64,000 bases of DNA from Poa pratensis (lineage: Eukaryota > Streptophyta > Magnoliopsida > Poales > Poaceae): the NCBI GenBank assembly GCA_947311845.1, contig CAMZMU010000081.1, positions 694,320 to 758,319 of the forward strand, in the 5' to 3' direction. The first letter of the stretch is position 1, and every line of letters starts with the position of its first letter. This document shows, piece after piece, positions 1-12,537 of the stretch. The position numbers and the translations under genes are program-made. Under the pieces are notes generated by a model. It was given only the letters and a program-made list of their open reading frames with translations, did no database searches and had not been told where the DNA came from.

Positions 1-133
1 TGATGTAACAATTCTCTTTGCTAATGTTTAACTAGCAGTAGACACAAGTCAGCTAAAAGTTTAACGGAATGATGTGTGCATTAGTTTCCGTACCTGATGG
101 ACTAGCTTGTGTGTTCTTTTTTGTGTGCAAAAG

Positions 134-496
134 GTTGAGGTTAGGCTTCGGGAAGGTCGGGTCGTCAACATCCACATGCTGTGCGCTCGCAGGCCTGGTC
201 TTCTGCTTTCTGCCATGAAGGCGATCGAAGCCCTTGGTCTGGACGTGCAGCAAGCTGTTATCAGTTGCTTCAATGGCTTTGCCTTGGATGTCTTCAAGGC
301 TGAGGTATGACAAGACACGTTTTCTGAAAGACTGAAAGTATGAAAAGAAATACTTTGTGCCGCTAAGAAGGCACTCAACTGTAACTGACGACAGCTTTGT
401 TTTTCACATCAGCAATGCAAGGATGGCCCTGGTCTTCAGCCTGAGGAAATCAAGGCAGTTCTATTGCAATCTGCCGGGTACCATCCCGTGATCTAG
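134..496 (+). CDS. ICE1: ICE1-like bHLH gene, last two exons only (copy A)
   Basis: Exon 3 is 134-304, preceded by GCAAAAG and followed by GTATGA. Exon 4 is 413-496, preceded by CACATCAG and ending in TAG. They encode the C-terminal ACT-like region of ICE1/SCREAM proteins, recognisable from [23 protein letters not shown] and [17 protein letters not shown]. Family knowledge: this region supports dimerisation of the bHLH factor. The reading is open to the natural stop and ends in YHPVI. The matching exons of the full gene are 20,148-20,318 and 20,427-20,509; there a missing C changes the last codons. Exons 1-2 of this copy would lie left of the window. If the large repeat is an assembly artefact, this is the same gene seen twice. 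Confidence 0.9.
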
Positions 497-1044
497 AACA
501 GGAGAGCCCAAACAACTACAAAGGACAGTGTAGCTAAGGAAATAGACGCAACTTCATCATTCAGTAACCTGCTCAGGGATTTCCTGAAGCAATTTATCTT
601 CCAGTCTTTGCTTTAGAGTCTAAAACAATGTCATTACTCTGTTATTAGTACCTAACATTGTGTTAAAAGCGTATGCTTGTTGTTACCTTAGTACTTCTCG
701 GTACATGCATGGTTTCGTCCTGTGTAATAAGTGTGAACAAGAACTGCGTCGTAAAACATTATCCAGTGATATGTCTTTTTGATTGCTTACATAATATGTG
801 CCATCTGTGTGGTTGCTGTGGGCTTCAATTTGGTTTTGTACTGAAGCCAAAAGATTTTGTTACTGAATCGTACTACTAACCAGTAACAGACTGGGAGTGG
901 TTCAGGCCGGTAGTTATTGGAAGCAGAGACAGGGAGGCAAAGTGGTCCTTATACTGGACCCAACAGCAACGTCTTCACTGCAGCCTGTCACTAGCAGCGC
1001 TGGATTTGGCTGGTTTCCAAAAAAAATTGATAAACGGATTTTAT
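497..1044 (+). other. ICE1 3' UTR and flank, copy A
   Basis: This AT-rich stretch lies between the ICE1 stop codon and the LINE. I see no further coding potential: the short open frames here have no recognisable family. The transcript end must fall here or in the LINE, but I cannot place a poly(A) site. The LINE boundary is approximate, set by the run TTTTATTACTTAAAAG, which looks like the A-rich end of a minus-strand LINE. Confidence 0.55.
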
Positions 1045-4000
1045 TACTTAAAAGTTTTAAACATTACACCCGGTCTCTGCATAGTTAGGATGCACACAGC
1101 CATAAGTTCACGGTACCCAAGACGGAAATTAAAAAAAGGCGTATTACATATCATAATGAGAAATTGTAAAGACGCCTAAGATGGTGGTAGGTCGATCCGG
1201 AAACTATGTGGCCATCCATGCTGGGAGAATAACTCCCTCGCTGCAGCCTCCAAACGCAACGCCACCTCCAAAAACAAGACTCAGTGCTCCACACGCTGCA
1301 GGACCGACCATGCTCGTAATGTTGCTGTGCACCGATAGATAACCTGCGTAACAGAAGCATTTTTATCGTTAATAATCTTGTCATTTCTACATAGCCAGAG
1401 CGACCAAATAACGACAATCGCTCCCACCCTGCTAAAGAGTTTAAACCTAGGATCCACACCGTTTAGCCAATTGCCAAAAATGCTTGCACCGCTACGCGGG
1501 AGATATAATGTAGAACCTATCTGGATGGCTGACCATATAGACCTAGCAAACTCACACTGGAAGAATAAGTGTGTAATAGTCTCGTCATGCTGACAGAAGA
1601 CACACTTTTTTACTTCCGTGCCAATTGTGTTTGGCAAGGTTATCTTTTGTAAGAATTACTCCTCGACGAAGATACTACGCAAACACCTTAGTTTTAGCGG
1701 GATCTTCATCTTCCAAATTTTGTTATTATTCTTAATATCGACCGGTACTTCGGGTATGATTAAAGCTCTATACATAGAATCAACCGAGAATTTACCATTC
1801 TTCGTAAGATTTCAATGAAATTTATCTGGACCTTCCGTCAATTGGATGGATTCCAAACGGATAAGCAAGGCATTCCAGGATGCTTGTCTTGTCCCAAATA
1901 AACTTCTTCTGAATGATACATTTGGTGGGGAGGTATCCAGCACCTTAGCAATCGTGTTGTTTTTGTTTCGCATAATATTATACAGAGCCGGATATTGTTC
2001 TCGGATAGTGGATTGGCCTAGCCATTTATCCTCCTAGAATCGAATTTCCGATCCATCCTAATTGAGAAAGATCCTTGTGGGAAAAAGAACTTCTTCGTAG
2101 CCATAAGGCCTGTCCAGAAGTGTGAATCGCCAGGTTTACAAAGAACCTGAGATGCAGCTTGAGAGTCCACATACTTCCTCCTAAGGAGGCTTTGCCAAAC
2201 TCCATCTTCAGAAAGAAGCTTGAAGAGCCATTTACATAGTAAGGCTATGTTCTTGACCTCAAGGTCATGAACTCCGAGCCCTCCTTGGTCTTTAGGGCAG
2301 CAAACCACACTCCACTTAGTCAGCTGATATTTTTTCTTCTCACTATCCCCTTGCCAAAAGAATCTAGACCAGAAATAATCCAATTGTTTTAAGACTCCTT
2401 TGGGCAGTTGAAAGAATGAAATCATATACAGTACCATGTTCGTTAGTACAGAGTTTATGAGAACCAATCTTCCCCCAGTGATAAGAGTTTGCCTTTCCAG
2501 CTATTTAAACGTAATTGAAGTCTCTCCTCCACCTTTTTCCATTCAGCATTTGTGAGTCTCCGATAATGGATCGGAATACCCAAATAGTTGATAGGAAATT
2601 GACCTTGCGTACAGCCAAAAAGTTCAGCATACAAGGCGGCGTTTTCTTGAGTCTCACCAAAACAAAACAATTCACTTTTATGGAAATTTATCTTAAAACC
2701 CGATAGTTGCTCGAAGGCTGACAGAATCAACTTTAGGCTACGAGCTTTTTCGATGTCATGTTCCATAAAAAGAATTGTATCGTCGGCATATTGAAGAATC
2801 GATAAACCACCATCGACTAGATGTAGAATCACTCCTTCAATTTGGCCCTCAGACTTAGCACGTTCGATCAAGATAGCCAACATATCAGCCACTATATTAA
2901 ATAGTATTGGCGATAGCGGGTCACCTTGTCTAAGGCCTTTTTTGGTTTGAAAGTATTTGCTAGTGTCATCATTGACTTTAATGGCTACACTTCCTCCCGA
3001 AACAAAGCTATTTATTAACGCACGCCACTCAGTAGTAAAACCTTTCATTCTGAGAGTCTGCTAAAGGAAAGACCAATTGACTTTATCGTAAGCCTTCTGA
3101 AAATCTATTTTAAGAATTACCCCATTCAGCTTTTTCCTATGTAGTTCGTGAACTGTTTCATGTAGGATCGCCACCCCATCTAGGATGTTACGTCCTTGCA
3201 TGAAAGCAGTCTGTGACGGACGAACCACATGATCTGCCACACTGTTCAGTCGAATCGTAGCAATTTTAGTGAATATTTTAAAACTAACGTTAAGAAGGCA
3301 TATAGGTCTGAATTGTTGAATCCTTTCTGCCTCATTAAGCTTAGGTAATAAAATTATCTCACCAACATTGTGACGAAACAACTCTAACTGTCCATCATGG
3401 AGACAGGTGAACAGTTGAAGTAAATCAGTCTTGATAACATCCCAGAAGTTCTGGTAGAACTCAGCTGGGAAACCATCAGGACCAGGAGCTTTATTATGTT
3501 TCATTTGGAAAACCACCTTTCTCACTTCCTCCTCTGAGTAGAGGTCAGTAAGTAGACTATTTTCCTCATCTGAAACCTGGGGTATATCCGTTGTTCTAGA
3601 TTCATCCAGTGAGAAGTTTCCTTCCTCTGTTGTTCCGAACAGGTCTTTATAGTAGTTAGTAATATACGACTTGAGTTGTTCATGGCCCTCAATCGTTCTC
3701 TCATCCTGGACAAGAGAATGAATACGCTTTTTCCTGTGTCTGCCATTAGCAATACTATGGAAATAGCGAGTATTCGAATCCCCTTCAAGGATGAATTGGG
3801 CTTTGGAACGTTGATACCATTTTAACTCCTCCTCACGCAGTAGTTTCGCTATATGTGCATTAGATTGGCTCTTTAGCTCAATCTCTTGCGTGGATAACAA
3901 TCAAACTTCTGCTAATGCCTCTAGAGTATCAATTATCGAGGATGATCGTATCTTTTCTTTTTTAAGTAAACCAGTAGTATGGCGAGCCCAACCGACTAGG

Positions 4001-4134
4001 TGTGTGCGTAAAGCACGGATCTTGTTGTTCCACCTCTAGATCGGCGTATCACCAGCAACTGGTTTTTCCCAAATTCTTTTGACCAACTCATGGAAACCAT
4101 CATGATGCAACCATCCAAGTTAAAACTTGAAACG
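1045..4134 (-). mobile_element. L1-like LINE, 3' half (copy A)
   Basis: A minus-strand non-LTR retrotransposon. Reading leftward it carries the second half of ORF2 (reverse transcriptase and C-terminal zinc-binding domain). It ends near 1,045 with a typical grass LINE tail (minus strand GGCTGTGTGCATCC, then TATGCAGAGACCGGG). It is cut at 4,134/4,135 by insertion of the chromovirus. Its 5' half (endonuclease and ORF1) appears only after the second chromovirus copy, at 36,516 to about 38,200, because copy A stops at the N gap. The 3' boundary is uncertain: there is no clean poly(A) or target-site duplication. Confidence 0.85.
1281..4134 (-). pseudogene. LINE ORF2: reverse transcriptase and zf-RVT (copy A)
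   Basis: Read from right to left. 3,900-3,061 holds the palm with APGPDGFPAEFYQNFW and ILKIDFQKAYDKVNW. 3,048-2,455 holds KGLRQGDPLSPILFN, the catalytic YADD box (LQYADDTILFM) and INYLGIPIHYRRL. 2,467-2,018 continues the connection region. 1,637-1,281 is the zinc-binding domain with CVFCQHDETITHLFFQCEFA. Frame breaks and stops separate these blocks, for example at about 3,060, 2,460 and just right of 3,900, so the copy is dead as written. Family role: target-primed reverse transcription of the element RNA. The endonuclease half is separated from this part by the chromovirus. Confidence 0.9.
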
Positions 4135-7100
4135 TGTGGCGCCCCGACCCGACTGCTATACAGTGATGTTGTGTGTCATCGGTTAAGCGATACAACCGGA
4201 GGTTACGGGTTTACCAATCCCGGCCAAAACGTTTTGCAGGCGTTGCTCGGAATTGATCATCGGCAACGCAACACCCCGATTGATGCCTTAACACAGGCAC
4301 AACTATCAATGCATAATAGAGAGATCAAGACTTGTGGAACAACTGGCACATCACAGACTCTACGACTCAAAGCATTATAGTTCAACTCTTATAATAGAGA
4401 AAGATAGCAAATTACAACCAGAGGTCACAGACCCAACAGTACAACATGCGGAAGCAAATTAAGTTGGTCTAAACAACAAGATCCAAATTATGGCCTAAGA
4501 AGCCTACAGATAAACATTCAAGCGCCAGCTGTTCCGAGATGTCCCAAGCTGCCACCTGGGAACCCCAGACTACTCGTCGACGTCCACAAAGAACCCACCT
4601 TCGAGGTCGGTGAAGTCCTCCTCTGAAAAAAGCAAACGACGTTGAGTTCGACGAACTCGCAAGATTAAATATAGAGCTTTAGCTCGATGAGGCTTTCAAA
4701 TTTTTATGGCTGTTTGCATAAAGCTGATTTTATTTATAGAAACATAACTCCATGGCATCGACTAATCAGAATATTGTTAAAAGGGGTAAGAAGTAACTCT
4801 TATCTCTTGATCACCTTTCTCATCATCAACCACCATCATCACTGTACCTGTTCTACAAAGGCACCTCCCCGAATCACCCTCGAGGGAGCTAACCTTGCAT
4901 TCTTGAGTAGTACCTTTAGTACTCAGTTTTTAATCATTCCGTTCAAGTTATTCTATGATCTTATCGTCCTTTCCCAAGTTGTCCGTAACCGTGGACACGG
5001 CTTTTCGAAAAGATTTAACCCTGCAGGGGTGCACCGTGTTTACCTTCGGTACGCCCGCCCGGCTCATTGCCTACGCTTAGCTCTCTTCCGGGGAAAGCCG
5101 GCTGAGTGGGAACGGTTACAACCTTTACCTTGTTTGTGACTAACCCAGGATCATCAGTGGCGGTAGGACAGGTTCAGTGCCTCCAACACCCTGTCCCGCG
5201 GCCACTTATTTTCCTGACACCACCATCCTCATCTCAGTTTTGGCCACCATCCCAACGCACGCGCAAATGGAAGCCCGAACTAGAGGACCCTCGGCTAGCC
5301 CTTCACAAGTTAGTCGGTCGACGAGGGCTCCATATACCCCACCAAATGGAAGCGCGCTCATTCTTGGTTCAAGAGGTAAAGAACTCGCACCTAGGCGGCG
5401 AGAGTGAGACAAAGCACCACCATACCAAGTGGCCTCTCATCCCCACCTTTAAGCATTTTATTACCTGTCACCACAATTTCTCCATCATCCATTCATCTCA
5501 TCACCTGTTTCCAACATAAACCATCCATCGTACAACTAGACATTTAACTATGCATGGATAAGCAACAACATAGCATAGTTAAGTATCTCAGGCCAACAAT
5601 ACAAACCTATGGATAATAGGAGGGAAACATGTAATGGCATCAGAAACTTAATGCAACTATAGGATACTCTAATCCAAGAAAATTGACATTTAGAACCGCA
5701 TGCAATATTATAGTGGAGAAAATATTTGCGGAAATTAGGATAAGATATGCTCAGAGGGGGGATTACGCTTGCCTTGCTCAACGTGCTGGTAGTACGGATC
5801 GTCGGGGTATGGCGACGTAACCCCGGCTGCTTGATCTATCGAAGCATAAACACGGGAAGAAACAATCAATCACCACACCTGCTTCACAAATGCAATGCGC
5901 AAACACATGATGACATGACATTTTAAATCCCCGAGAGGAGGATGATTCAACTATTCAAATTAAACGGAGTTCGGATGCTTAGAGGGGCGCATCTCGAATA
6001 TACCGTGGAGTTAAGTAAGGAATCATCTTTACTTGTTGATTGAGGTGGTTGAAACCCTAGGGTTAACTTGCAGATGACATGACATGATCAGGTGCAGAAG
6101 CAATGCTTAGGTGATTTACACCTTCTTGTAATCAAATTAAAAAGGAGCTGAAAGTATTTGTAAATACTGCTGAAGAGGGCTAATCGGATTATCCGATGAT
6201 GTTAGAATCGGATTATCCGATCCATCGGGCTCAAAAATACGGCTAAGGACCTTAAGTTTAAACAGTGGTCTGAGGTACTGCCCAATTTCGGAATATCCAA
6301 ATTTTCCTAAACCGGAATATCTGATGGAGCAGATGGCCTAAAATTTTTCTAAGGACCAAAGCATCTTCGCACTGGAGGTGTTCGTAAAATCCGAATTTTC
6401 CAGTTTCGGATTATCCGACGCACGGCCAAGGAACACAATGCTCCGGCGAGCTCACACGAAATCGAGCTACGGCTCTCGATCGAACGAAAACAGGGCATGG
6501 GGAGGTTCACCAGCTCACCCTGAGCGAGTAGGAGGAGACGGCGAGGTCGGAGGTGGCTCGACGGCGACGAAATCGTCCGCGGCGTGCTCGGACGGCAACG
6601 GCGGAGTGGAGGACGGAGCTCGCGATTTCCCGCGCCCCAGCTCGATTCCTCGGTGAGGACGAAGAGGAGGACACGGCGAAGAGAATGGCGGGCTTCACTC
6701 TGTGTGGGGCGGCCGGAGACAGCGGCGATGTGTCGGCGACGGCGAACTCGGTCCGGCCGTGCGGAGAGAGACGAGGGAAAGGGGAACGGGTGAGAAAAAT
6801 ATGTGGGAGCGAGTGGGAGCGGTGAGGCTCGTGGTTCTCGCTCCTCGCAGGGGAGAGGCAGAGGAGGGGGCCCCCGGCGCGGCATCATGCGGCAGCGGCA
6901 CGGCGGCATGGCACCAGTGCAGAGGAGAGAGACGACGGCGATTTGCAGATAACCCCCTGGACAATATTTTCCATCACGAACTGGTCCTTTTCAGCTTTTA
7001 GTTTTAAAACCTGTGGCTTTAGGGATTTTATTAGGGCACTAAACCATTTTCAAAAAATTATGACAAAATTTGTGTAGCCTCTCCCTAACAAGTAGAGGCT

Positions 7101-7524
7101 CCACAAAATTTGGTGACTCGAAATAAAATGTTTTGAACCACTTTTGTTTAGAAAGGTTGGTTATGTTATTTTCTTTAATACAATTTGATATTCCTTTGGA
7201 AATTTCAAAGCATGTGCAAAGTATTATTTTTGAACTATTGGAACTTCCTTGACAAATATATGAGGTCAAAGTATTTTGTTTTGCAAGTTTGGGTGCCTCC
7301 AGTGTTTTGAGATTGGTTAAAGCAAGTTTGGCATTTTGTTTTTAAAATGGTGCCAAACCAACAACAATTCCCTAACCCAACAACAATTCCCTAACAACAA
7401 TTCCCTAACCAAAAGTTAGAGTTTCCAAGTGATACACACTGATGCATGGATGCCATGATGCAATGAAGGAAAGCAAAAGTGAAAATTTGGTTCATATTTT
7501 GCAATACCAAAGTGGGTTGTTACA
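4135..7524 (-). repeat. Chromovirus 3' LTR (copy A)
   Basis: A 3.39-kb LTR that starts TGTGGCGCCCC and ends GGTTGTTACA on the plus strand, so it has the TG...CA ends of the class. The right edge touches the polypurine tract and the left edge touches the LINE. The promoter should lie in the U3 part, at the right side on the minus strand. It contains a cluster of short palindromes (CGGATTATCCG at 6,185, 6,209 and 6,407; variants at 6,289 and 6,313) and a GC-rich stretch from about 6,430 to 6,930. Open frames inside it have no recognisable family and I treat them as chance. Confidence 0.92.
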
Positions 7525-7540
7525 ATTCTACCCCCCTTAC
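7525..7540 (-). other. Polypurine tract of the chromovirus (copy A)
   Basis: On the minus strand this reads as an A/G-rich run with six Gs (TAAGGGGGGTAGAAT) directly before the LTR start TGTAACA. Family role: the RNase H-resistant primer for plus-strand DNA synthesis. The same tract has six Gs at 27,504 but sixteen at 35,461. Confidence 0.85.
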
Positions 7541-7560
7541 AGGAATCTCGTCCCGAGATT

Positions 7561-10500
7561 CTAAGATTGCGGAAAGAAGTCGGGATACTCCTCACGAAGA
7601 CTAGACTCTCTTTCCCAAGTTGCTTCCTCTCGGAATGGTGAGACCACTGAACTTTGAGGAACTTGGTAGTCTTGTTACGGGTCTTCTTTCGGCTTCATCC
7701 AGGACACGAATAGGATGCTCGCGATAAGTGAGATCTTCCTGGAGATCCAGCTCTTCATGATTGACCCCATGGATAGGATCTTTAAACACCGGCGAAGTTG
7801 GGAGACATGAAACACATCATGTACATTTGGGAAGATGACCGGTAACTCCAACTTATAAGAAAGATCTCCTCGCTTGGCCAGAACGGTGAAAGGGCCAACA
7901 TAGCGAGGGGCCAATTTCCCTTTGATACCGAAGCGGCGAACGCCACGAAGGGGAGAGACGCGGAGATAAGCTTTATCACCAATTTCATAGTGAATTTCCT
8001 GATGGTGCTTATCATAGTAGCTCTTCTGCCTAGACTGAGCAATCTTCAGATTCTCTCTATGATTCTAACCTTCTCCTCAGCTTCATTGATCACATCCGGA
8101 CCAAAGAGTGCTCTCTCTCCGGTCTCGGACCAATTTAGAGGAGTGCGGCATTTTCTTCCATATAGAACCTCGAATGGAGCCATGCCCAGACTAGCTTGAT
8201 AGCTATTGTTGTAGGAGAACTCCGCGAAAGGGAGATACTTTTCCCAACCCTTGCCAAAAGAGATTACACATGCCCTAAGCATGTCTTCCAAACTTGGTTC
8301 ACTCTTTCGGTCTGACCATCAGTTTGAGGATGGTAGGCGGTACTGAAGTTGAGACGGGACCCCATAGCAGTTTGGAAACTCTGCCAAAACTTGGATACAA
8401 AGATACTTCCACGGTCCGATATGATCCTCAGAGGGACCCCATGCAATGGAACAATACGAGCCATATATAAGTCAGCAAGTTGACTTGCCCGTATATCATC
8501 ACGGACTGGTAGGAAGTGAGCAACCTTGGACAGTCGATCAATGATTACCCAGATTGCATTGTTGCCCTTTTGAGATCTGGGAAACCCGGTGATGAAGTCC
8601 ATACCGATTTCATCCCATTTCCACTCGGGGACTGCAATAGGGCGGAGAGTGCCGGCAGGCCTTTGATGTTCAGCCTTTACCCGTCGACAGGTGTCGCATT
8701 CAGCAACATACTTGGCAATTTCTCGTTTCATCCGAGTCCACCAGAATTGTGGTCGAAGGTCTTGGTACATTTTGGTACTACCGGGATGAATAGAGAGAGG
8801 TGATTCATGAGCTTCTTGTAGGATCAGCTCCCTCAAATTCGGTTCTTTGGCACTACCAAGCGGTCACCAAAATAAACAACTCCGGATTCATCTTCCGAGA
8901 AACATTTGGCCTTTCCGCTAGCAATGTTCTTCTTGATATTCAGGATACCCTCATCCAGCTTCTGAGCATCCTTAATCTGGTCTACAAGAGTAGATTTGAT
9001 CTCCAGATTTGCAAGGTAGCCAGAGGGAACAATTTCCAGGTTCAAACGGGAACTCTTCATGAAGGCAGGTTGGCCTTTCAATCATCAGATTGTTGCAATA
9101 GGACTTCCGACTTAGCGCGTCAGCCACGACGTTTGCTTTGCCGGGTTGATAGTTCAGACTCACATCATAGTCCTTGATTAACTCCAACCAACGCCTTTGC
9201 CTGAGATTTAAATCCGGCTGGGTGAAGAGGTACTTCAGACTCTTGTGATCCGAGAAAATCTCGCAACGGTTACCAAACAGGTATGGTCTCCATTGCTTCA
9301 AAGCATAGACCACCGCGGCAAGTTCTAGATCATGAGTTGGGTAGTTGTGCTCATGCGGCTTCAATTGGCGAGAAGCATATGCCACCACATGGCCATCTTG
9401 CATTAGCACACAGCCCAAGCCTTGCAGAGAGGCGTCACAGAAGACGACGAAATCCTTGCTTGTGTCCGGCAGGACAAGCACAGGAGCGGACGTGAGTTTG
9501 GCTTTCAGTGTTTTGAAGCTCTCTTCAGCTTCCGTCCATACGAACTTTTATCCTTCTTGAGAAGGTCAGTCAGAGCCTTGGCTATCTTGGAGAAACCTTC
9601 GATGAATCGGCGGTAGTAACCTGCCAATCCGAGAAAGCTACGATGTCCTTGACTGACATTGGAGTTTTCCAATCCAAAATGGACTGAATCTTGTCGGGAA
9701 TGACAGCCACACCATTAGCGGATATCACATGACCAAGGAAGACAAGATTATCCAACCAGAACTCACACTTGGAGAACTTGGCATAGAGGCGGTGTTCTCG
9801 AAGTCGTGTCAGAACCAACCGAAGATGTTCGGCATGCTCTTCATCGGTTTTGGAATAAACGAGGATGTCATCGATGTAAATGACGACAAACTTGTCGAGA
9901 TAATCCATGAAGATGGAGTTCATGAGCCTCATGAAAGTAGCTGGAGCATTGGTGAGACCAAAGGACATGACGGTATACTCATATGAGCCATAGCGAGTAA
10001 CAAATGCCGTCTTTGGATATCCTCCTTTCTGATCTTGATCTGATGGTATCCTGACCTCAGATCCATCTTGGAGAATACGTTGCACCAGCTAACTGATCCA
10101 ACAGATCATTGATGCGAGGAATAGGATACTTGTTCTTGATTGTCACCGCATTCAACGGTCTATAGTCAGAGACTAGACGAGGCACGGTAGAATCCCTCTT
10201 CTTGACAAAGAGTACCGGACAACCCCAAGGTGAACTGCTAGGCTGAATGAAATCCTTCGCTAACAGCTGATCAATTTGCTCTTTCAACAGAGCCAACTCT
10301 TCCACCGGCATACGGTAGGGCTTCTTGGAAATCGGAGCAGTACCGGGAAGTAGATCTATGACAAACTCCACACTTCGGTCAGGAGGCATGCCAGGCAATT
10401 CTTCCGGGAACACATCCGGGAAGTCACACACCACGTGTATGTCCTGGATTTCAGGAGGGGATTCGCCTTCCATAAAGCAAAGGAGGATCTCGGTGAGTTG

Positions 10501-10930
10501 GGTATGACTGAAGATGGAGGTCTTGAGTGCAGACCAATACTCAACAATGTCACCGGAAGAAGTGGTCACGGTAATGGTCTTGGCAGCACAGTCGAGATTA
10601 GCCCGGTATTTGGCTAGCCAGTTCATGCCCAGTATGACATCAATGCCACTTGACCTCAGAGCTACCAAAGCAAAGGAAAGACGAGTAACCTATATAATCT
10701 GGACCTCAGGAGTAACCCCATCGGTTTGCCATTTGGAGCCAGGAGTGGAGATCACCAAGGGACGCTCATTTTCTCGAACGGTATTTTGTGGTCTTTTGCA
10801 AAAGCTATGGATATGAATGAATGCGATGCTCCAGAGTCAAACAAAACTGTAGCAAGATTGTTGTTGATTCGTAGCTCACCCATAAGGACGCCGGGGTCCT
10901 CTTCAGCTTGCTCAGCAGAGACGTGGTTCA
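7561..10930 (-). pseudogene. Chromovirus pol: protease, RT, RNase H, integrase, chromodomain (copy A)
   Basis: Read right to left. Protease: LFDSGASHSFIS near 10,850. Reverse transcriptase: [15 protein letters not shown] near 10,210, [15 protein letters not shown] near 9,930 and the catalytic YIDD box near 9,880. RNase [18 protein letters not shown] near 9,440 and the C-terminal NVVADALSR. Integrase: zinc-binding H and C residues near 8,740-8,690, then MDFITGFPRS, ISDRGS and QTDGQTERVNQ, which carry the D, D and E. C terminus: SYKLELPVIFP and a chromodomain-like KFLKVQWSHHSER, with the stop at 7,561-7,563. Frameshifts lie near 10,070, 9,590, 8,840, 8,290 and 7,790. Family role: reverse transcription and integration. 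Several breaks are absent or lie elsewhere in copy B, so part are likely sequence errors. Confidence 0.9.
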
Positions 10931-11944
10931 GGCGACCACGCACAATAGGTCCAGCCTTGCCAGCTGGAGTGGCAGGGGCTCGTGCAGAGTTCCCGAGATA
11001 GGTGCCTTCTGGGGGCACTCCCTGGAGTAGTGGCCAGCCTGGCCACAGGTGTAGCAGGTGAGTCCAGGTGGAGCAGGTAGCAGAGGACGATACCCACTCC
11101 CGCTTGCCCCAAGTGTCGAAGTAGTGGGGCGCGGAGGTGGTGGCCTGTATCCCGCGGCCCTCGGCATGAATGGAGCACGCGGCACAGCGCTGTAGGGAAC
11201 AAACACCCTGCGCTTCTTGCTCTCAGAACCCGAGGAACTCTGGTGGTCCCCGTGTGCTGGCCTCTTGGAAGCCTCAAGTTCCTTCCTTCCCTGCTCAAGA
11301 GTAAGAGCCTGGTTGAACAGCTCCTGGTAGGTCTGGAACTTGAAGGGCAGTAACTCATAGCGGAGCTGCGGCGTAAGACCCTTGCGGAACAGCTCTTGCT
11401 TGTCAGCATCAGTGGTCACGTCCCTTGGGGCGTAACGAGAGAGATGGTTGAATTCACAACCATAAGTGCGGAGGTCCATACGTCCCTGTTGCAAATCCAG
11501 GAACTCCCTCCTCTTCAAATCCATGATCGGCTGAGGGATGTAAGCCGCACGGAAGGCAGTGCGGAAATCAGCCCAAGTGAAGACATGGTTGGCTGGAAAC
11601 AATGCCACATGGCTTTCCCACCAACAGCCAGCGCACCAACCAGAGTAGGTGGCGAAGTTGACTTGCTCGGCCACTGGGACATGCAGCGCGGAGAACTTGC
11701 GCTCCAGAGCACGAAGCCAATCATCAGCTTCCAGTGGCTCCTTAGCATCAGCAAAGGTGGGTGGCTGCGAGCGCAGGAACTCAGTGAGAGTGTTGCAGCC
11801 ATTCCTCTGTGCATTCTGCTGCACCAACTGCTCAACAGCGCTCATTGCGCCCACGGTTCTCCTCAATGGCCATCAAGACCTGAGCCATCGAGGGGGTGGC
11901 GGTGGTTCCTCATCATTGTGGTTACCACGGCCTCCTCGAGCCAT
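10930..11944 (-). pseudogene. Chromovirus gag with zinc knuckle (copy A)
   Basis: The likely start is the minus-strand ATG at 11,944 (MARGGRGN), followed by a proline run. A frame change near 11,850-11,890 leads into the long block 11,866-10,928. Features in order: the gag core with WADFRTAFRAAYIP and LDLQQGRMDLRTY; a basic stretch (SESKKRR); a proline-rich linker; and a CCHC zinc knuckle, CYTCGQAGHYSREC, near 11,060-11,020. Family role: capsid and nucleocapsid of the virus-like particle. The gag frame appears to run into pol, as usual for chromoviruses. The indel near the start makes this copy non-coding as written. Confidence 0.88.
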
Positions 11945-12522
11945 TCTGGAGAATTTACAATGACACAGTTAGTATCTTCCTCCGAATGGTTAAACAATAG
12001 CATTAGCGTCTACTCAAGTACACAGACTAGGGACGATAATACATTGTGTAACAACTAACAAGGGATCAACAAGATAGAACTTGGGTCAAAGATCAGCATC
12101 ATGTACTACTAGCGTGGGATTCAAATAGTTAAGAAACCACGTGATTCAACACACTCTAGTTGGCACAATCCGGGACCTTCTGTTCAAGTCCTTGGGTTAA
12201 AACCCAACAAGGAATAAGTGATCAACTCGGTAGATAACAGTGTTCAAACATCTGAGTTGATTGGATTGCAACGCAGCGGGAGCAACCGGACACATAACAC
12301 TAAAGGTAGAACCCAACCCGTGATCTAATATTTTGAAGTAACAGATGAGAAGTAAAACTTTAACTCAAATCGAGGTAAGATTGCTCCGAGATTAGAGTGT
12401 AACCAGATAAGGAGTAAAAAGAATCCTAAGATGGTTTTCACAACTCATTTTTAGGTTAAAAATATTTTCACAAACACTAGACTCAACGTCGACCAGTAGA
12501 AGGGTTTCCTACAGGCAGTACT
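11945..12522 (-). other. Chromovirus leader between primer site and gag (copy A)
   Basis: About 580 bases of AT-rich sequence between the primer-binding site and the gag start. No coding sequence is recognisable. It should hold the packaging region of the element RNA, but I see no motif that proves this. Confidence 0.7.
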
Positions 12523-12534
12523 GCTCTGATACCA
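12523..12534 (-). other. Primer-binding site, initiator tRNA-Met type (copy A)
   Basis: The minus strand reads TGGTATCAGAGC three bases inside the 5' LTR end. This is the usual complement to the 3' end of plant initiator tRNA-Met. It fixes the element as minus-strand, with the 5' LTR on the right. Confidence 0.93.
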
Positions 12535-12537
12535 ACT

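Noticed and set aside
4687..5519. Open frames of up to 150 codons in the chromovirus LTR, also near 13,206, 24,773 and 33,257
   Set aside because: They lie in LTR DNA, change frame between the LTR copies and match no domain I know.
6180..6420. Palindrome cluster as a CRISPR-like array
   Set aside because: Spacing is irregular, units are 11 bp and it lies in a plant LTR.
6349..7001. Overlapping long open frames on both strands of the GC-rich LTR part
   Set aside because: High GC removes stop codons; the frames are not kept in the other LTR copies and have Arg/Pro-rich low-complexity content.
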